In this document: piece by piece, positions 33,949-43,180 of the stretch
Numbering within the stretch: the stretch's first letter is position 1
How the letters are laid out: the number at the start of each line of letters is the position of its first letter
The notes under the pieces: model-generated
What the model was told of the DNA's origin: nothing
What the model saw: the letters and a program-made list of their open reading frames with translations, nothing else
Databases searched by the model: none
Made by a program: the position numbers and the translations under genes
Assembly: GCA_020723665.1 (NCBI GenBank)
Contig: DYIL01000029.1
Span: 1 to 43,245 of the forward strand
From: Methyloversatilis universalis
GTDB taxonomy: Bacteria; Pseudomonadota; Gammaproteobacteria; Methylococcales; Methylococcaceae
Direction: 5' to 3'
Length of the DNA: 43,245 bases

Positions 33949-36407
33949 GGAATCAGGCTCCGTACGCGCTGGGCGACTTCTTGTTCCAGCTGCACGAGCC
34001 GTGCAGCGTTGGCCGCTTCCATGCTAACTTCCAGTTGCGGCGCGTCCGCGCTGGGCAGGACGTAAACCCAGTCGCCGTTGAGATCGAGGCGCACGCCTTC
34101 GGGAGCGGCGTTCAGGCGCGCTTCCGGACGCTGGCTCAGTTCGCGCATCACCCGCCCGATGTGATCCCAGGGGCACTGCAAAACGAAGCGTCGACAATGG
34201 CTGATCGGAATCTGGCGCTCGAAATCGTGCAGGGTCAGACGTTCCTTGCCCAGGAATTCGAGCAGCCGAAGCGACGCCGCGACCGCGCCGTAACCCAGAT
34301 AGAAATGGACGAAATGCAGCCACACGCCTTCGGTCTGCATGGCTTTCTTGACGGTATTCAATTGAGCCGCCGGCTCTTTGTGCGTGATGACCACGCGGCG
34401 TACCCGGGCGTCCGCCAATTCGGCCAGGAATTTCGGATGATCGGGCGGGAGGAAGACCGGTTCCTCGGGCGGCGCGCCGATGATGAAGGCCGCGGTCAGA
34501 AGTTCCTGCGTCCGTTCCGCCCGGTGTATCGTTCCCAGCTCATCGACCAGGGTCAGCCGTTCGCCGCTGCGCTCGATGATCAGGGCGATTTTTCGGTTGA
34601 GCCTGGCGATCTCCGCGATCCGTTCGTAGGGTGCGACCGCGACATCCGAATTTTCCTTGCACTCGCAGTCGAGATGGTGCAGGCCGTTGCTACCGAGTAC
34701 GTTGCTGAGTATCCGCGCCAGATTGCCTTCCCGGCAGTAATGAAGCACGCGATCGATCCAGGGTTGGGTGGCGGATCGGTTCAGGTGCTGGCGAAGGTGT
34801 TCGGCATATCGTTCGTCGATGCGGCCGGGATAGGTCAGATTGCCGACGTTCTCGACGGACACCTTGGGAAACTCGGCCCGGTAGAACACCGCTTCGATCT
34901 TCCGGCGCGCACTGCGCAGCAAGGGCAAGCCGTCGGCATCGAAAAGCTCGATCACGGCCACGCTCGGGTGTTCGTCCGAGATGCGGATGTGGACGCCGCC
35001 GCTCAAATGACGGCCGAAGCAGGTGATGAATCGCGTCTCCGGCAGGCTGGCTTCTTCCAGATCGTCGATATGGACGCCTACCGCCAAAAGGCCGGAGATG
35101 AAAGCCCGCTTGATCAGCCGCGAGAACGGGTGCGCGTCGCGGGCGACCGCGACTCGGGCGCCGCGCCGGATCCAGCTGCCGAAAGCCTTGCCCAGCGCCG
35201 CCGCGTATTCCGGCGTGATGTGGAGATTGGCCAGGCCGCTGACGCCGCGCGATCCGAAGATCGAAGGACGCAGCAGCGATTCCCAGACCAGGTTTTCGCG
35301 TATCGTCGTATTGCTGTTGACTTCCTTGTCCGGCCAGATCGAAACGCCGGGCATGACCACGACCTGCCGCCCGAGGTGGCAGCGTGAGCCGATGACGGCA
35401 TCGTCGCCGATCTCGCAACGGGCCTCGATGACGGAACTGCCGCCGACGATGCAGTTGCGCAGATCGCTCGATTCGCCGATGAACGAATTTTTCATGACGA
35501 TGCTGCGGTTCACCGTGGCCCTCGCGTCGATTTCGACATCGGGCGCGATGACGGAATACGAGCCGATCTTGACGCCGGACCGGATGCGCACGTTTTCGCC
35601 TATCCAGCAGGGCGAGCCGAGTTCCGCGTCCTTGGCGACCCGCGCGCCGTCGCCGAGCCATATTCGTTCGCCGACGAGGTTTCCGCCCAGCGGAAGGCGG
35701 ACTTTGCCGTCGAGAAGATCCCAGTGCGACTGTTTGAGCTGGTCCAAGGTGCCGATATCGCTCCAGTAGCCTTCCGCGACATAGGCGAACAGCGGAATCT
35801 CCTGTTCCAGGAGTTTCGGAAAAAGATCGCTCGCGAAATCGTACGGGATATCGTCGGGTATGGCCTTCAAGATTTCCGGCTCTATCAGATAGATGCCGGT
35901 GTTGACGGTATCGCTGCAGAGTTCGCTGAGCCCGGGTTTTTCCACGAAACGGACGACGCGATGGTGGTCGTCGGTCACGACGACGCCGAACTCGCCGGGG
36001 TCCGGCACGCGTTTGAGGCATAGGCTGACTTTGGCGTCCTTGGCCTTGTGAAAGGCCCAGAACGCTTCGAGATCGAAATCCGTGAGCGCGTCTCCGGCGA
36101 TGACGAGAAACGTCTCGTCGAGGAAATCCGCGCCGAGCTTGACCGAACCGGCCGTTCCGAGAGGCTTGTGCTCCAGGGTATAGCGCAGGCTCACGCCGAA
36201 ATCGCCGCCCTCCCCGAAATGGTCGCGGATGGCGCGAGGCCGGTAATGCAGCGTCGCCAGCAGGTCGTCGAAGCCATAACTACAAAGGTGGCGTACGATG
36301 TGCTCCATGATGGGCTTGCCCAGCACGGTCACCATCGGCTTGGGTATGTTCTCGGTGATGGGTCTTAACCGCACCCCCTGACCGCCGGCCAGAATGACTG
36401 CTTTCAT
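33945..36407 (-). CDS. sugar-1-phosphate nucleotidyltransferase fused to phosphomutase-like domain
   Basis: 820 residues. Residues 1-235: nucleotidyltransferase with MKAVILAGGQGVRLRPIT and PKPMVTVLGKPI. Residues about 245-370: left-handed beta-helix hexapeptide repeats (IGENVRI, IGSYSVIA). Residues about 375-815: a phosphogluco/phosphomannomutase-like region with ARDAHPFSRLIKRAFISG in place of the catalytic serine loop, GGVHIRISDEHPSVAVIELF, and a C-terminal domain. Related fusions are annotated mannose-1-phosphate guanylyltransferase. ATG 36407 has AGGAGA seven bases before it. As first gene of the spp-sps operon under the sucrose operator it may supply NDP-glucose, but substrate is inference. 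Confidence 0.85.
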   Translation of the reverse strand: MKAVILAGGQGVRLRPITENIPKPMVTVLGKPIMEHIVRHLCSYGFDDLLATLHYRPRAIRDHFGEGGDFGVSLRYTLEHKPLGTAGSVKLGADFLDETFLVIAGDALTDFDLEAFWAFHKAKDAKVSLCLKRVPDPGEFGVVVTDDHHRVVRFVEKPGLSELCSDTVNTGIYLIEPEILKAIPDDIPYDFASDLFPKLLEQEIPLFAYVAEGYWSDIGTLDQLKQSHWDLLDGKVRLPLGGNLVGERIWLGDGARVAKDAELGSPCWIGENVRIRSGVKIGSYSVIAPDVEIDARATVNRSIVMKNSFIGESSDLRNCIVGGSSVIEARCEIGDDAVIGSRCHLGRQVVVMPGVSIWPDKEVNSNTTIRENLVWESLLRPSIFGSRGVSGLANLHITPEYAAALGKAFGSWIRRGARVAVARDAHPFSRLIKRAFISGLLAVGVHIDDLEEASLPETRFITCFGRHLSGGVHIRISDEHPSVAVIELFDADGLPLLRSARRKIEAVFYRAEFPKVSVENVGNLTYPGRIDERYAEHLRQHLNRSATQPWIDRVLHYCREGNLARILSNVLGSNGLHHLDCECKENSDVAVAPYERIAEIARLNRKIALIIERSGERLTLVDELGTIHRAERTQELLTAAFIIGAPPEEPVFLPPDHPKFLAELADARVRRVVITHKEPAAQLNTVKKAMQTEGVWLHFVHFYLGYGAVAASLRLLEFLGKERLTLHDFERQIPISHCRRFVLQCPWDHIGRVMRELSQRPEARLNAAPEGVRLDLNGDWVYVLPSADAPQLEVSMEAANAARLVQLEQEVAQRVRSLIP

Positions 36408-36453
36408 GAATTGATCTCCTGCTCCGAGTCGGCTTTTTAGTGATGCTCCATCA

Positions 36454-36486
36454 TTTGATTTCAAAATGTTTGCTGTGATTTGTCAA
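36454..36486 (-). promoter_or_regulatory. promoter-operator of the sps operon
   Basis: On the minus strand: TTGACA (36486-36481), 17 bp, TGAAAT (36463-36458). The palindrome TTTGATTTCAAAATG (36454-36468, plus-strand reading) overlaps the -10. The stretch GCAAACATTTTGAAATCAAA is shared exactly with the promoter at 30998. Confidence 0.65.
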
Positions 36487-36562
36487 CCTGGCGGGTGGTC
36501 GCTGGCGAGCCCGTCACAGGCTGTATTGGTAATGATTAGTAGGCGTGAAGCGGCCTCCAGAA

Positions 36563-36617
36563 TTGACAGGCCGGGCCGCCTGAATAATTATTTGACATCA
36601 AAATAAATGACATCGAA
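36563..36617 (+). promoter_or_regulatory. promoter and tandem operator of sucrose synthase
   Basis: TTGACA (36563-36568), 16-17 bp, TAATTA(T) (36585-36591), then TTTGACATCAAA (36591-36602) and a weaker AATGACATCGAA (36606-36617), 15 bp apart centre to centre. The placement directly after the -10 fits repression. Confidence 0.6.
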
Positions 36618-36632
36618 AAACGGAGATTCTTA

Positions 36633-39050
36633 ATGAGCGAAAGAGCGCGCGGCGACGATTTGATCGAGCAATTGCGAGGCTTCCTGAATTTTTGTCCTGC
36701 CGTGGGCCATCGGGTGCTCCATCAAATTAAAAAGTTAGAGCGCAGCTTTCTGCAGCGTTCGGAACTCTGCGACGCTTTCGCCGACGTTTGCGCCGCGGAA
36801 GATGCTCCGGAAGGGCTCAGGCAGTCGCCTTTGGGGAAGGTCATCCGCTTTACCCAGGAGGCCGCGGTCAACGACGCCTGGGTTTATCTCGCGGTCCGGG
36901 TTCGTATCGCTTCCTGGCGCTATGTGCGTATCGCGTTCGAAGGAATGGCGGTCGAGGAAGTGACGGTGCGGGATTTCCTGCGCTTCAAGGAATGCTTGGC
37001 GTTGGGCCAGCACGACTTCGACGAATGGCTGCTGGAGATCGATCTGGGGCCGTTTTCCCGCGAGTTTCCCAAGCTGCTGGAGGCGCGATCGATAGGCCGG
37101 GGCGTGGAGTTTCTGAATAAATATCTGTCCCGGGAATTGTTCGATGAACTGGGTGAGGGCGGGAAACGAATCCTGAATTTCCTGAGCATTCATTCGTTCC
37201 GAGGCCAAACCCTGATGCTCAACGAACAGATCAAGAGCGTCACCGATTTGCGCAGGGCATTGCGTCGGGCCGACGAGACGCTCGCCGGCCATGGGCCTGC
37301 GGCGACCTGGGAGCAGGTGGCGGCGCCTCTCCGTGCCCTGGGATTCGAGGTCGGCTGGGGACGCGAGGTCTCTCGTATCCGGGATACCATGAGCCTGCTT
37401 CGGGATCTTCTCGAAGCGCCCGATCCCAGGGGACTGGAAACGTTTCTGGCGCGTCTGCCCATGGTGTTTTCGTTGGCCATCATTTCCCCGCACGGTTATT
37501 TCGGTCAGGCGAACGTGCTCGGACGCCCCGACACCGGTGGACAAGTGGTCTACATCCTCGATCAGGTACGTGCCTTGGAAACCGAGATGCGATCCCGTTT
37601 GTTCGAGCAGGGCCTCGACATCGAGCCGCAAATCGTAGTGTTGACCCGGTTGATTCCGCAGGCGGAAGGCACGACCTGCGACCAGCGCCTAGAACCCATC
37701 TCAGGGACGCACAACGCACGCATACTGAGGGTGCCGTTCCGCAACGCGTCCGGCGAAATCGTGACCCACTGGATCTCCCGGTTCGAGGTGTGGCCCTACC
37801 TGGAGCGCTATACGCTGGATGCGGAGCGGGAACTCCTGGCCGAACTGGGCGGGCGTCCCGACCTGATCGTGGGCAATTACTCGGACGGCAATCTGGTCGC
37901 GACCCTTCTTTCGCAACGCCTCGGCGTGACCCAGTGCAATATCGCGCACGCCCTGGAGAAGACCAAATATCGCCACGCCGATTTGTTCTGGCAGGACAAC
38001 GAAGCCCAGTACCATTTTTCCTGTCAATTCACCGCAGACCTCATCGCGATGAACGCCTCCGATTTCATCATCACCAGCAGCTATCAGGAAATCGCAGGCA
38101 CGCGCGAGAGCGTGGGGCAGTACGAAAGCCATTCGGCGTTCACCATGCCCAAGCTGTTCCGGGTCGTGAACGGCATCGACGTCTACGATCCCAAGTTCAA
38201 CATCGTTTCGCCGGGCGCGGATGCCGCGGCCTATTTTCCCTATACGGCGGTGGAGCGCCGCCTGCCTCACCTGCATTCCGAAATCGAGCATTTGATCTTC
38301 GGCGTCGACGAGCGAGTCGACGCACGCGGCGTTTTGACGGAGCGTGACAAGCCGCTCATGTTCACCATGGCGCGGCTGGACCGTATCAAGAACATTGTCG
38401 GACTGGTGGAATGGTTCGGCGCTTGCGAAGCGCTGCGCAAGGAAGCCAATCTCTTGGTCATTTCCGGCCACGTGGACCCGGAACGTTCGTCCGATACCGA
38501 GGAACTCGAACAGATCCGGCGCATGCACGCCTTGTTCGACCGCTTCGATCTGGATCGGCAGGTGCGCTGGCTGGGCCTTAGGCTGCCCAAAGATATGGCC
38601 GGCGAATTTTACCGCTACGTGGCGGACGGCCGCGGGGCGTTTGTCCAGCCGGCCTTGTTCGAAGCGTTCGGGCTGACCGTGATCGAAGCGATGGCCTCGG
38701 GGCTTCCCTGTTTCGCCACCTGCTTCGGAGGGCCGTCGGAAATCATCGAGGACGGCGTATCGGGCTTTCATATCGACCCGAATCACGGCGACGCGGCGGC
38801 CGATCGCATCGCCCGTTTTTTCGCGAGGACGCGTCAAGAGCCGGAACATTGGAACCGGATTTCGGAAGGAGCACTTAAGCGGGTCGCGGAGCGCTATACC
38901 TGGCAACACTATGCCGAGCGGATGATGACCCTATCCCGGGTCTACGGGTTCTGGCGCCACGTGACCGATTTGGAGCGACGGGAGACCCAGCGTTACCTTC
39001 AAGCTTTGTACAGCCTACTATTCCGCCGCCTGGCTGGGGCTATGGCCTAA
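36633..39050 (+). CDS. sus: sucrose synthase
   Basis: 805 residues, the usual size. Reversibly cleaves sucrose with NDP to NDP-glucose and fructose. The regulatory N-terminal domain (1-270) is followed by a GT-B core: [20 protein letters not shown] and [72 protein letters not shown], and the E-x7-E motif [14 protein letters not shown]. Divergent from the sps operon with a shared operator region. Together with SPS, SPP and fructokinase the cell can make sucrose and also recover NDP-glucose and fructose from it, for osmoprotection or as a carbon store. Confidence 0.96.
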   Translation: MSERARGDDLIEQLRGFLNFCPAVGHRVLHQIKKLERSFLQRSELCDAFADVCAAEDAPEGLRQSPLGKVIRFTQEAAVNDAWVYLAVRVRIASWRYVRIAFEGMAVEEVTVRDFLRFKECLALGQHDFDEWLLEIDLGPFSREFPKLLEARSIGRGVEFLNKYLSRELFDELGEGGKRILNFLSIHSFRGQTLMLNEQIKSVTDLRRALRRADETLAGHGPAATWEQVAAPLRALGFEVGWGREVSRIRDTMSLLRDLLEAPDPRGLETFLARLPMVFSLAIISPHGYFGQANVLGRPDTGGQVVYILDQVRALETEMRSRLFEQGLDIEPQIVVLTRLIPQAEGTTCDQRLEPISGTHNARILRVPFRNASGEIVTHWISRFEVWPYLERYTLDAERELLAELGGRPDLIVGNYSDGNLVATLLSQRLGVTQCNIAHALEKTKYRHADLFWQDNEAQYHFSCQFTADLIAMNASDFIITSSYQEIAGTRESVGQYESHSAFTMPKLFRVVNGIDVYDPKFNIVSPGADAAAYFPYTAVERRLPHLHSEIEHLIFGVDERVDARGVLTERDKPLMFTMARLDRIKNIVGLVEWFGACEALRKEANLLVISGHVDPERSSDTEELEQIRRMHALFDRFDLDRQVRWLGLRLPKDMAGEFYRYVADGRGAFVQPALFEAFGLTVIEAMASGLPCFATCFGGPSEIIEDGVSGFHIDPNHGDAAADRIARFFARTRQEPEHWNRISEGALKRVAERYTWQHYAERMMTLSRVYGFWRHVTDLERRETQRYLQALYSLLFRRLAGAMA

Positions 39051-39076
39051 TGTCGATTCGGAGCATGAGCTAAGGT

Positions 39077-39586
39077 ATGGAAATCAACGAACAAGTCTTG
39101 GTCGAGCTGCGACGGATCGCCCGTGCCCTCGATCTGCAATCCAAGCAGTTGCAAAAGGTCGGACTCACCGGATCGCAATTGATGGTGCTGCGCGCCTTGT
39201 CGAAGCAGGGGCCTTTGACGGCCAACCAACTCAGCCAGGCGGTCAACTTGAGCCAGGGAACCATTACCACGGTACTGGACCATCTCGAACTCAAGGCGCT
39301 GATCCGGCGCGAACGCAGCACTGAAGACAAGCGGCGCCTGACCATCACCCTCACCGACCCCGGGCGCGATGCTCTGCGGCACGCGCCTTCGCTGCTGCAC
39401 GTCAACTTCCTGGACGCTTTCCGGCAATTGAACGATTGGGAGCAGACCCTGATCCTCTCCAGCCTGCAGCGGGTCGCCGGCATGATGGATAGTTCCCGAG
39501 CAAAGCCCAAGCCGGTTCTCGATGCCCAATGCATAGATACGGGTTTGCGGTTTCTTACCGATGATGCCGAGGATGCGGGCTGTTGA
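39077..39586 (+). CDS. MarR family regulator, probable sucrose regulon repressor
   Basis: 169 residues. Winged helix: LTGSQLMVLRALSKQGPLTANQLSQAVNLSQGTITTVLDHLE with the recognition helix in SQGTITTVLDHLELKALI, then the wing RRERSTEDKRRLTITLTDPGR containing the D-x-R motif of MarR proteins. C-terminal dimerisation helices follow, plus an unusual tail (about 145-169). It lies 26 bp after sucrose synthase, on the same strand. MarR dimers bind short palindromes, and a fitting one, TTTGA-N2-TCAAA, occurs at every sucrose promoter here; linking the two is inference. Resembles EctR-type regulators of osmolyte genes. Confidence 0.85.
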   Translation: MEINEQVLVELRRIARALDLQSKQLQKVGLTGSQLMVLRALSKQGPLTANQLSQAVNLSQGTITTVLDHLELKALIRRERSTEDKRRLTITLTDPGRDALRHAPSLLHVNFLDAFRQLNDWEQTLILSSLQRVAGMMDSSRAKPKPVLDAQCIDTGLRFLTDDAEDAGC

Positions 39587-39659
39587 GGACTCGGTTGCCG
39601 GAAGGCAGTTGAGGCGATGTGGTTAGCTTAGAGCCTATACCTGTAAGCCATCAATTCGC

Positions 39660-39768
39660 CCAGAGCCCTTCGACTTCTCGGGACAGCCCCTTCGACGGGG
39701 CTCGGGACAGGGTCGTCGAAGGGTTTTTCGAGTCCACTGGGATGGGGTCCTGATCAGAGCTTCCTTGA
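39660..39768. repeat. family A repeat relic
   Basis: Only the right end CCTGATCAGAGCTTCCTTGAG (39749 on) matches well. The interior has diverged palindromes CCCTTCGACTTCTCGGGACAG and CTCGGGACAGGGTCGTCGAAGGG. No clear left end. Confidence 0.5.
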
Positions 39769-39852
39769 GTCGCCTGATGTCGCCCGTATTCCACCGTGGA
39801 ACGGAAAAGTGAATTGGTCCGAACGAAGAACACACCGAGTAGGGGGGTATTG

Positions 39853-42378
39853 ATGGTTCTTCCGAAAAGAACCCTGCATCGAACCGTGGTCGAATTCTCT
39901 CTGGGGTTGCTCGTATTTTGGCTGGTGCAAGCGGCCGTCGCGCAAGATGCGGCTCCGCGGACTCAGACTGGGTCCGCCGCGGCGAAACCGACAGCTTCGG
40001 CGGAAGAGTCGTTGAGCCGCGCCGATCTCATCAAAGCCGGCCGGAAAGATGTGGCGTCCGCGATGCAGTCGGCCGAAAACACCCTGGCGGCGGAGTCCGG
40101 CGCTTCGGGCTCGGATAAGGCGGCCGTTCTGCGCCGATTGGTGGCGACTCTGAAGGAGCTCGATTCCATTTACGAACGGCAACTCGCGGCGCAGCAGGAA
40201 ATCGAGGCGCTCTTGGTCGAGCAGCGGAAGTACACGGAGGCCGCGAAAACGCTCGAAACCGGCGATACCCCGGTCCCTGTGAGCGAGCTGGATACGGTAT
40301 CGAGCGAATTGACCACACAGCGCGCGCGTCTGTCCGCTCTGAGAGCCGCCGCGAATCAGGCGAGCGCCCAAGTCGAGCAGGCGCGGAAAGACCTGGACGA
40401 AAGACGGGAAGAACTCCTTGCCGAAGAGAACAACAAGGAGAACGCTTCACGAGATGCGGACTCCGATTCCGTGCGCGCGCAATCGGGTAGCTGGGAACTC
40501 AAGCGGGCCGAGGAAACCTTGCGGCTTCGGGAATTGGCACTGGAAAGGGAGAAGCGGAAACTGGCCGTCGCCGAAGCGGCCGTAAAGCTGCTCGAGCGGC
40601 GCCTCGATCTCATGGTCGACCGCGTGAGATTCAGCGACGAGGAACTCGATGACCGGCTACAGCAGATCGAGAAGGAAGAACTCGAACTGAAACGCGAATT
40701 GAAAAGAATGGATGCCCAGCAGATCGCCAACGAAAGCCGGTTGCACGATGCCAGGCAGCGACTCGCAAGCGCGCCGTTGGACAGGCTCGGGGAGCTGTCG
40801 GAGGAGGTCGAGGCGAGACGTTTGGCGAAAGAGTCGCTGGAACTGAAGATTTCCGGCTTGAACAAACGCCTCGATTGGCTTGGGATGTGGAAAACGGCTT
40901 GGCAGCGCCGGCACGCCGTCATTAACGGGATAGGAAAACCAGCGGAATGGGTGGCCTGGAAAACGGAAGCGGCCGATGCCATGGCCGCGCTGGAACACGA
41001 TCGGCGCGCCGTGATTCTCTTGCTCGAAGATTGGAAAAAGCAATCGATCACGATCGAGAACAAGATTTCCAATTCGGGGCGCGAAAGCGGGAACTCGGTA
41101 CGCTGGCTGGAGCAACAACTTCAGTCGGTACAATCGCTCGTCGATCACCTGAGGGATCAGGACGCGTACCTCGAGAAAACCCGCGCCCTGCTGAAAAAAG
41201 TGGTCGAGTCGGTCAATAGCCGCACGGAACACCAGAGTTGGCACGAACTGGCCGAGTTGGTGCTGGATACGGAATTCAACGGCAACCGGGTGCGCGATTG
41301 GGGACTGGCGCTGATAGCGGTATCCGGGCTTTTCAGCCTGCTCGTGTTCGTTCGGAGTTTTCTGATCGGGGCCTTACAGCGTTACCTCGAACGTCGCCGC
41401 AACGCGCTGGTCGGGGAGTTCTTCGCCGGCGTCCGGCGGACCCGCACGGTCTTTCTGCTCATGATCTCGGTGTTCGCGTCGACGTCGCTGCTGCACCTGG
41501 ACCCGACGCTCAGCGGATTCATCCGTAGGCTGACCATCGTCGCGCTGCTCTTCCAGGTTTCCACCTGGGTCAGCTACTTCCTCAGAGTCTGGGTTTTCGA
41601 TTACTTGGGCCGAAAAACCAAGCGCGATCAGACGAGCCTGGGCGTGCTGTCGATTTTCAATTCGCTGAGCCAAGTGGCGGTTTGGTCGCTGGCCCTGCTC
41701 CTCGCGCTCCAAAGCTTCGGCATCGACGTCACGGCTCTGGCAGCCGGTCTCGGAATCGGCGGCGTCGCGGTCGCTTTGGCGCTGCAGCGCATACTCGGCG
41801 ATCTTTTGTCCTCGCTGTCCATCGCTTTCGACAAACCCTTCGTGGCGGGCGATTTCATTATTTTCGACCAACTCATGGGAACGGTGGAGCACATCGGAAT
41901 AAAAACGACCCGTATCCGGAGCCTTGATGGCGAGCAGATCATCTGCGGCAACAGCGATCTTCTGAATACCCGGATTCGTAATTTCAAACGCATGAGAGAA
42001 CGGCGCGTGGCGTTTCAAATCGGGCTCGTTTATCACACCCCGTACGAGAAACTGGTCAAGGTCCCGAGTCTCTTACGGAGCGCCGTCGAGGCCCAGGCCA
42101 ATGTCCGTTTCGACCGGGCCCACTTCAAGGCTTACGGCGAATTCTCGCTGCTGTTCGAAGTCGTCTACTACGTTCTGAGCGCCGATTACAACGATTACAT
42201 GAACGTGCAGCAGGCTATCAATCTGATGATCTTCGAATCGTTTCAAAAAGAGGGGCTGCAATTCGCGTTTCCCGTCCGCTCCCTGTACCTACAAAGTGTG
42301 CCCCAGGCCGGCGAGGGAGCGCTGCCGGGCCTCGAACCCGGCGACGAAAAAGCGCCGGCCCAGCTGCGGGCGCGGTGA
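39853..42378 (+). CDS. MscS-family mechanosensitive channel with large periplasmic coiled coil
   Basis: 841 residues. Signal peptide (about 1-30, end near VQAAVAQD), a periplasmic region with long charged helices (about 50-460, coiled coil), about five transmembrane helices (480-620), then the MscS core: pore helix LAAGLGIGGVAVALALQRIL, beta domain FVAGDFIIFDQLMGTVEHIGIKTTRIRSLDGEQIICGNSDLL and a C-terminal cage part ending YLQSVPQ. Layout resembles MscK/YbdG-type large members. ATG 39853 has a G-rich ribosome site seven bases upstream; a GTG at 39796 is less likely. Releases solutes at osmotic downshock, which suits a neighbour of osmolyte genes. Confidence 0.92.
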   Translation: MVLPKRTLHRTVVEFSLGLLVFWLVQAAVAQDAAPRTQTGSAAAKPTASAEESLSRADLIKAGRKDVASAMQSAENTLAAESGASGSDKAAVLRRLVATLKELDSIYERQLAAQQEIEALLVEQRKYTEAAKTLETGDTPVPVSELDTVSSELTTQRARLSALRAAANQASAQVEQARKDLDERREELLAEENNKENASRDADSDSVRAQSGSWELKRAEETLRLRELALEREKRKLAVAEAAVKLLERRLDLMVDRVRFSDEELDDRLQQIEKEELELKRELKRMDAQQIANESRLHDARQRLASAPLDRLGELSEEVEARRLAKESLELKISGLNKRLDWLGMWKTAWQRRHAVINGIGKPAEWVAWKTEAADAMAALEHDRRAVILLLEDWKKQSITIENKISNSGRESGNSVRWLEQQLQSVQSLVDHLRDQDAYLEKTRALLKKVVESVNSRTEHQSWHELAELVLDTEFNGNRVRDWGLALIAVSGLFSLLVFVRSFLIGALQRYLERRRNALVGEFFAGVRRTRTVFLLMISVFASTSLLHLDPTLSGFIRRLTIVALLFQVSTWVSYFLRVWVFDYLGRKTKRDQTSLGVLSIFNSLSQVAVWSLALLLALQSFGIDVTALAAGLGIGGVAVALALQRILGDLLSSLSIAFDKPFVAGDFIIFDQLMGTVEHIGIKTTRIRSLDGEQIICGNSDLLNTRIRNFKRMRERRVAFQIGLVYHTPYEKLVKVPSLLRSAVEAQANVRFDRAHFKAYGEFSLLFEVVYYVLSADYNDYMNVQQAINLMIFESFQKEGLQFAFPVRSLYLQSVPQAGEGALPGLEPGDEKAPAQLRAR

Positions 42379-42639
42379 CGACACGACCGCTCGGCGCGCG
42401 AAACGGATCCGAGCGGCGGGGTGACGGTCCGATCTCGAAGCCGTGGAATGGATGTACCGAAAGCGATACCGCCGTCACGGACTTGTACGTATCGCTGGAG
42501 GCTGGGCGGCCCAGTAAGTTGCTTTGATTCTATGGCTTCGGCATTGATGCCCTGCGACACCTCGATACGTCGCCGCGAGTGAAGGACCCTTTCGCCGAAG
42601 GCGCCACAAATCGGCGAAGGAGGGAGCTATGAAAGCGCC
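42379..42639. other. intergenic region upstream of the TRL-like gene
   Basis: No gene seen. A ribosome site AGGAGGGAGCT precedes ATG 42629, which opens only a four-codon frame ending at 42643, just before the ATG at 42640 used by the next gene. Confidence 0.35.
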
Positions 42640-42985
42640 ATGAAGCGTTGCCGAGTCATCGCCGTACTAGCCACCGTTCTACTTTTTAGCCGGATGCGTG
42701 TCCGGCCCCGGCATGCCCTGGTTGCCGGCCGGCGCTGTCACTACCGATATGATCGCTCCCGGTCGGGTCGTCCCCAGCGGCACCGGAGGTGCGACGGGAC
42801 CGGGCTTGCGGCAAGGTACGGCGAGCTGTAAGGCGGTACTGTTCATCGCCGGTCGGGGAGATTGTAGCATCCAGGCGGCCGCGGCCGCCGGCGGCATCAC
42901 CCACATCAGGACGATCGACTGGCGATACGAGAACTATCTCGCCCCGATCTTTTACCGTTACACGTTGATCGTCACTGGGGACTGA
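42640..42985 (+). pseudogene. TRL-like small lipoprotein, frameshifted in the signal peptide
   Basis: Starts MKRCRVIAVLATVLLF; one extra T in the run at 42683-42687 pushes the frame into SRMRV. In the other frame the sequence continues LAGCVSGPGMPWLPAGAV with a lipobox Cys, then GLRQGTASCKAVLFIAGRGDCSI and a C-terminal part AAGGITHIRTIDWRYENYLAPI ending YRYTLIVTGD, which matches the TRL-like protein family (small bacterial lipoproteins of unknown function). A single-base error in sequencing would produce the same picture. About 115 residues if intact. Confidence 0.7.
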
Positions 42986-43180
42986 TCGCCGCTTTCCAAG
43001 CCCGGCAAGGCCGACGCGACGCGAACCGCAGAAATCGAAGCATTAGTGTCGCCCGGGCGGTATTTGCCTGCTTCTTCGGTTGCTCAACGAAGCTGCTAAA
43101 GCTAAGAATTTGAATGATGCTTATTCATTTAGGGATAATTTCCGCCTTTTTGGCACGAAGATCTGTCTTAGAACCTGTCT

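Noticed and set aside
33981..35387. Long open frame of 468 codons on the plus strand
   Set aside because: It lies antisense to the nucleotidyltransferase fusion, whose domains are clear; the product has no recognisable motif and is explained by high GC codon bias.
37701..38909. Long open frame of 402 codons antisense to sucrose synthase
   Set aside because: Same reason: a shadow of a well-supported gene.
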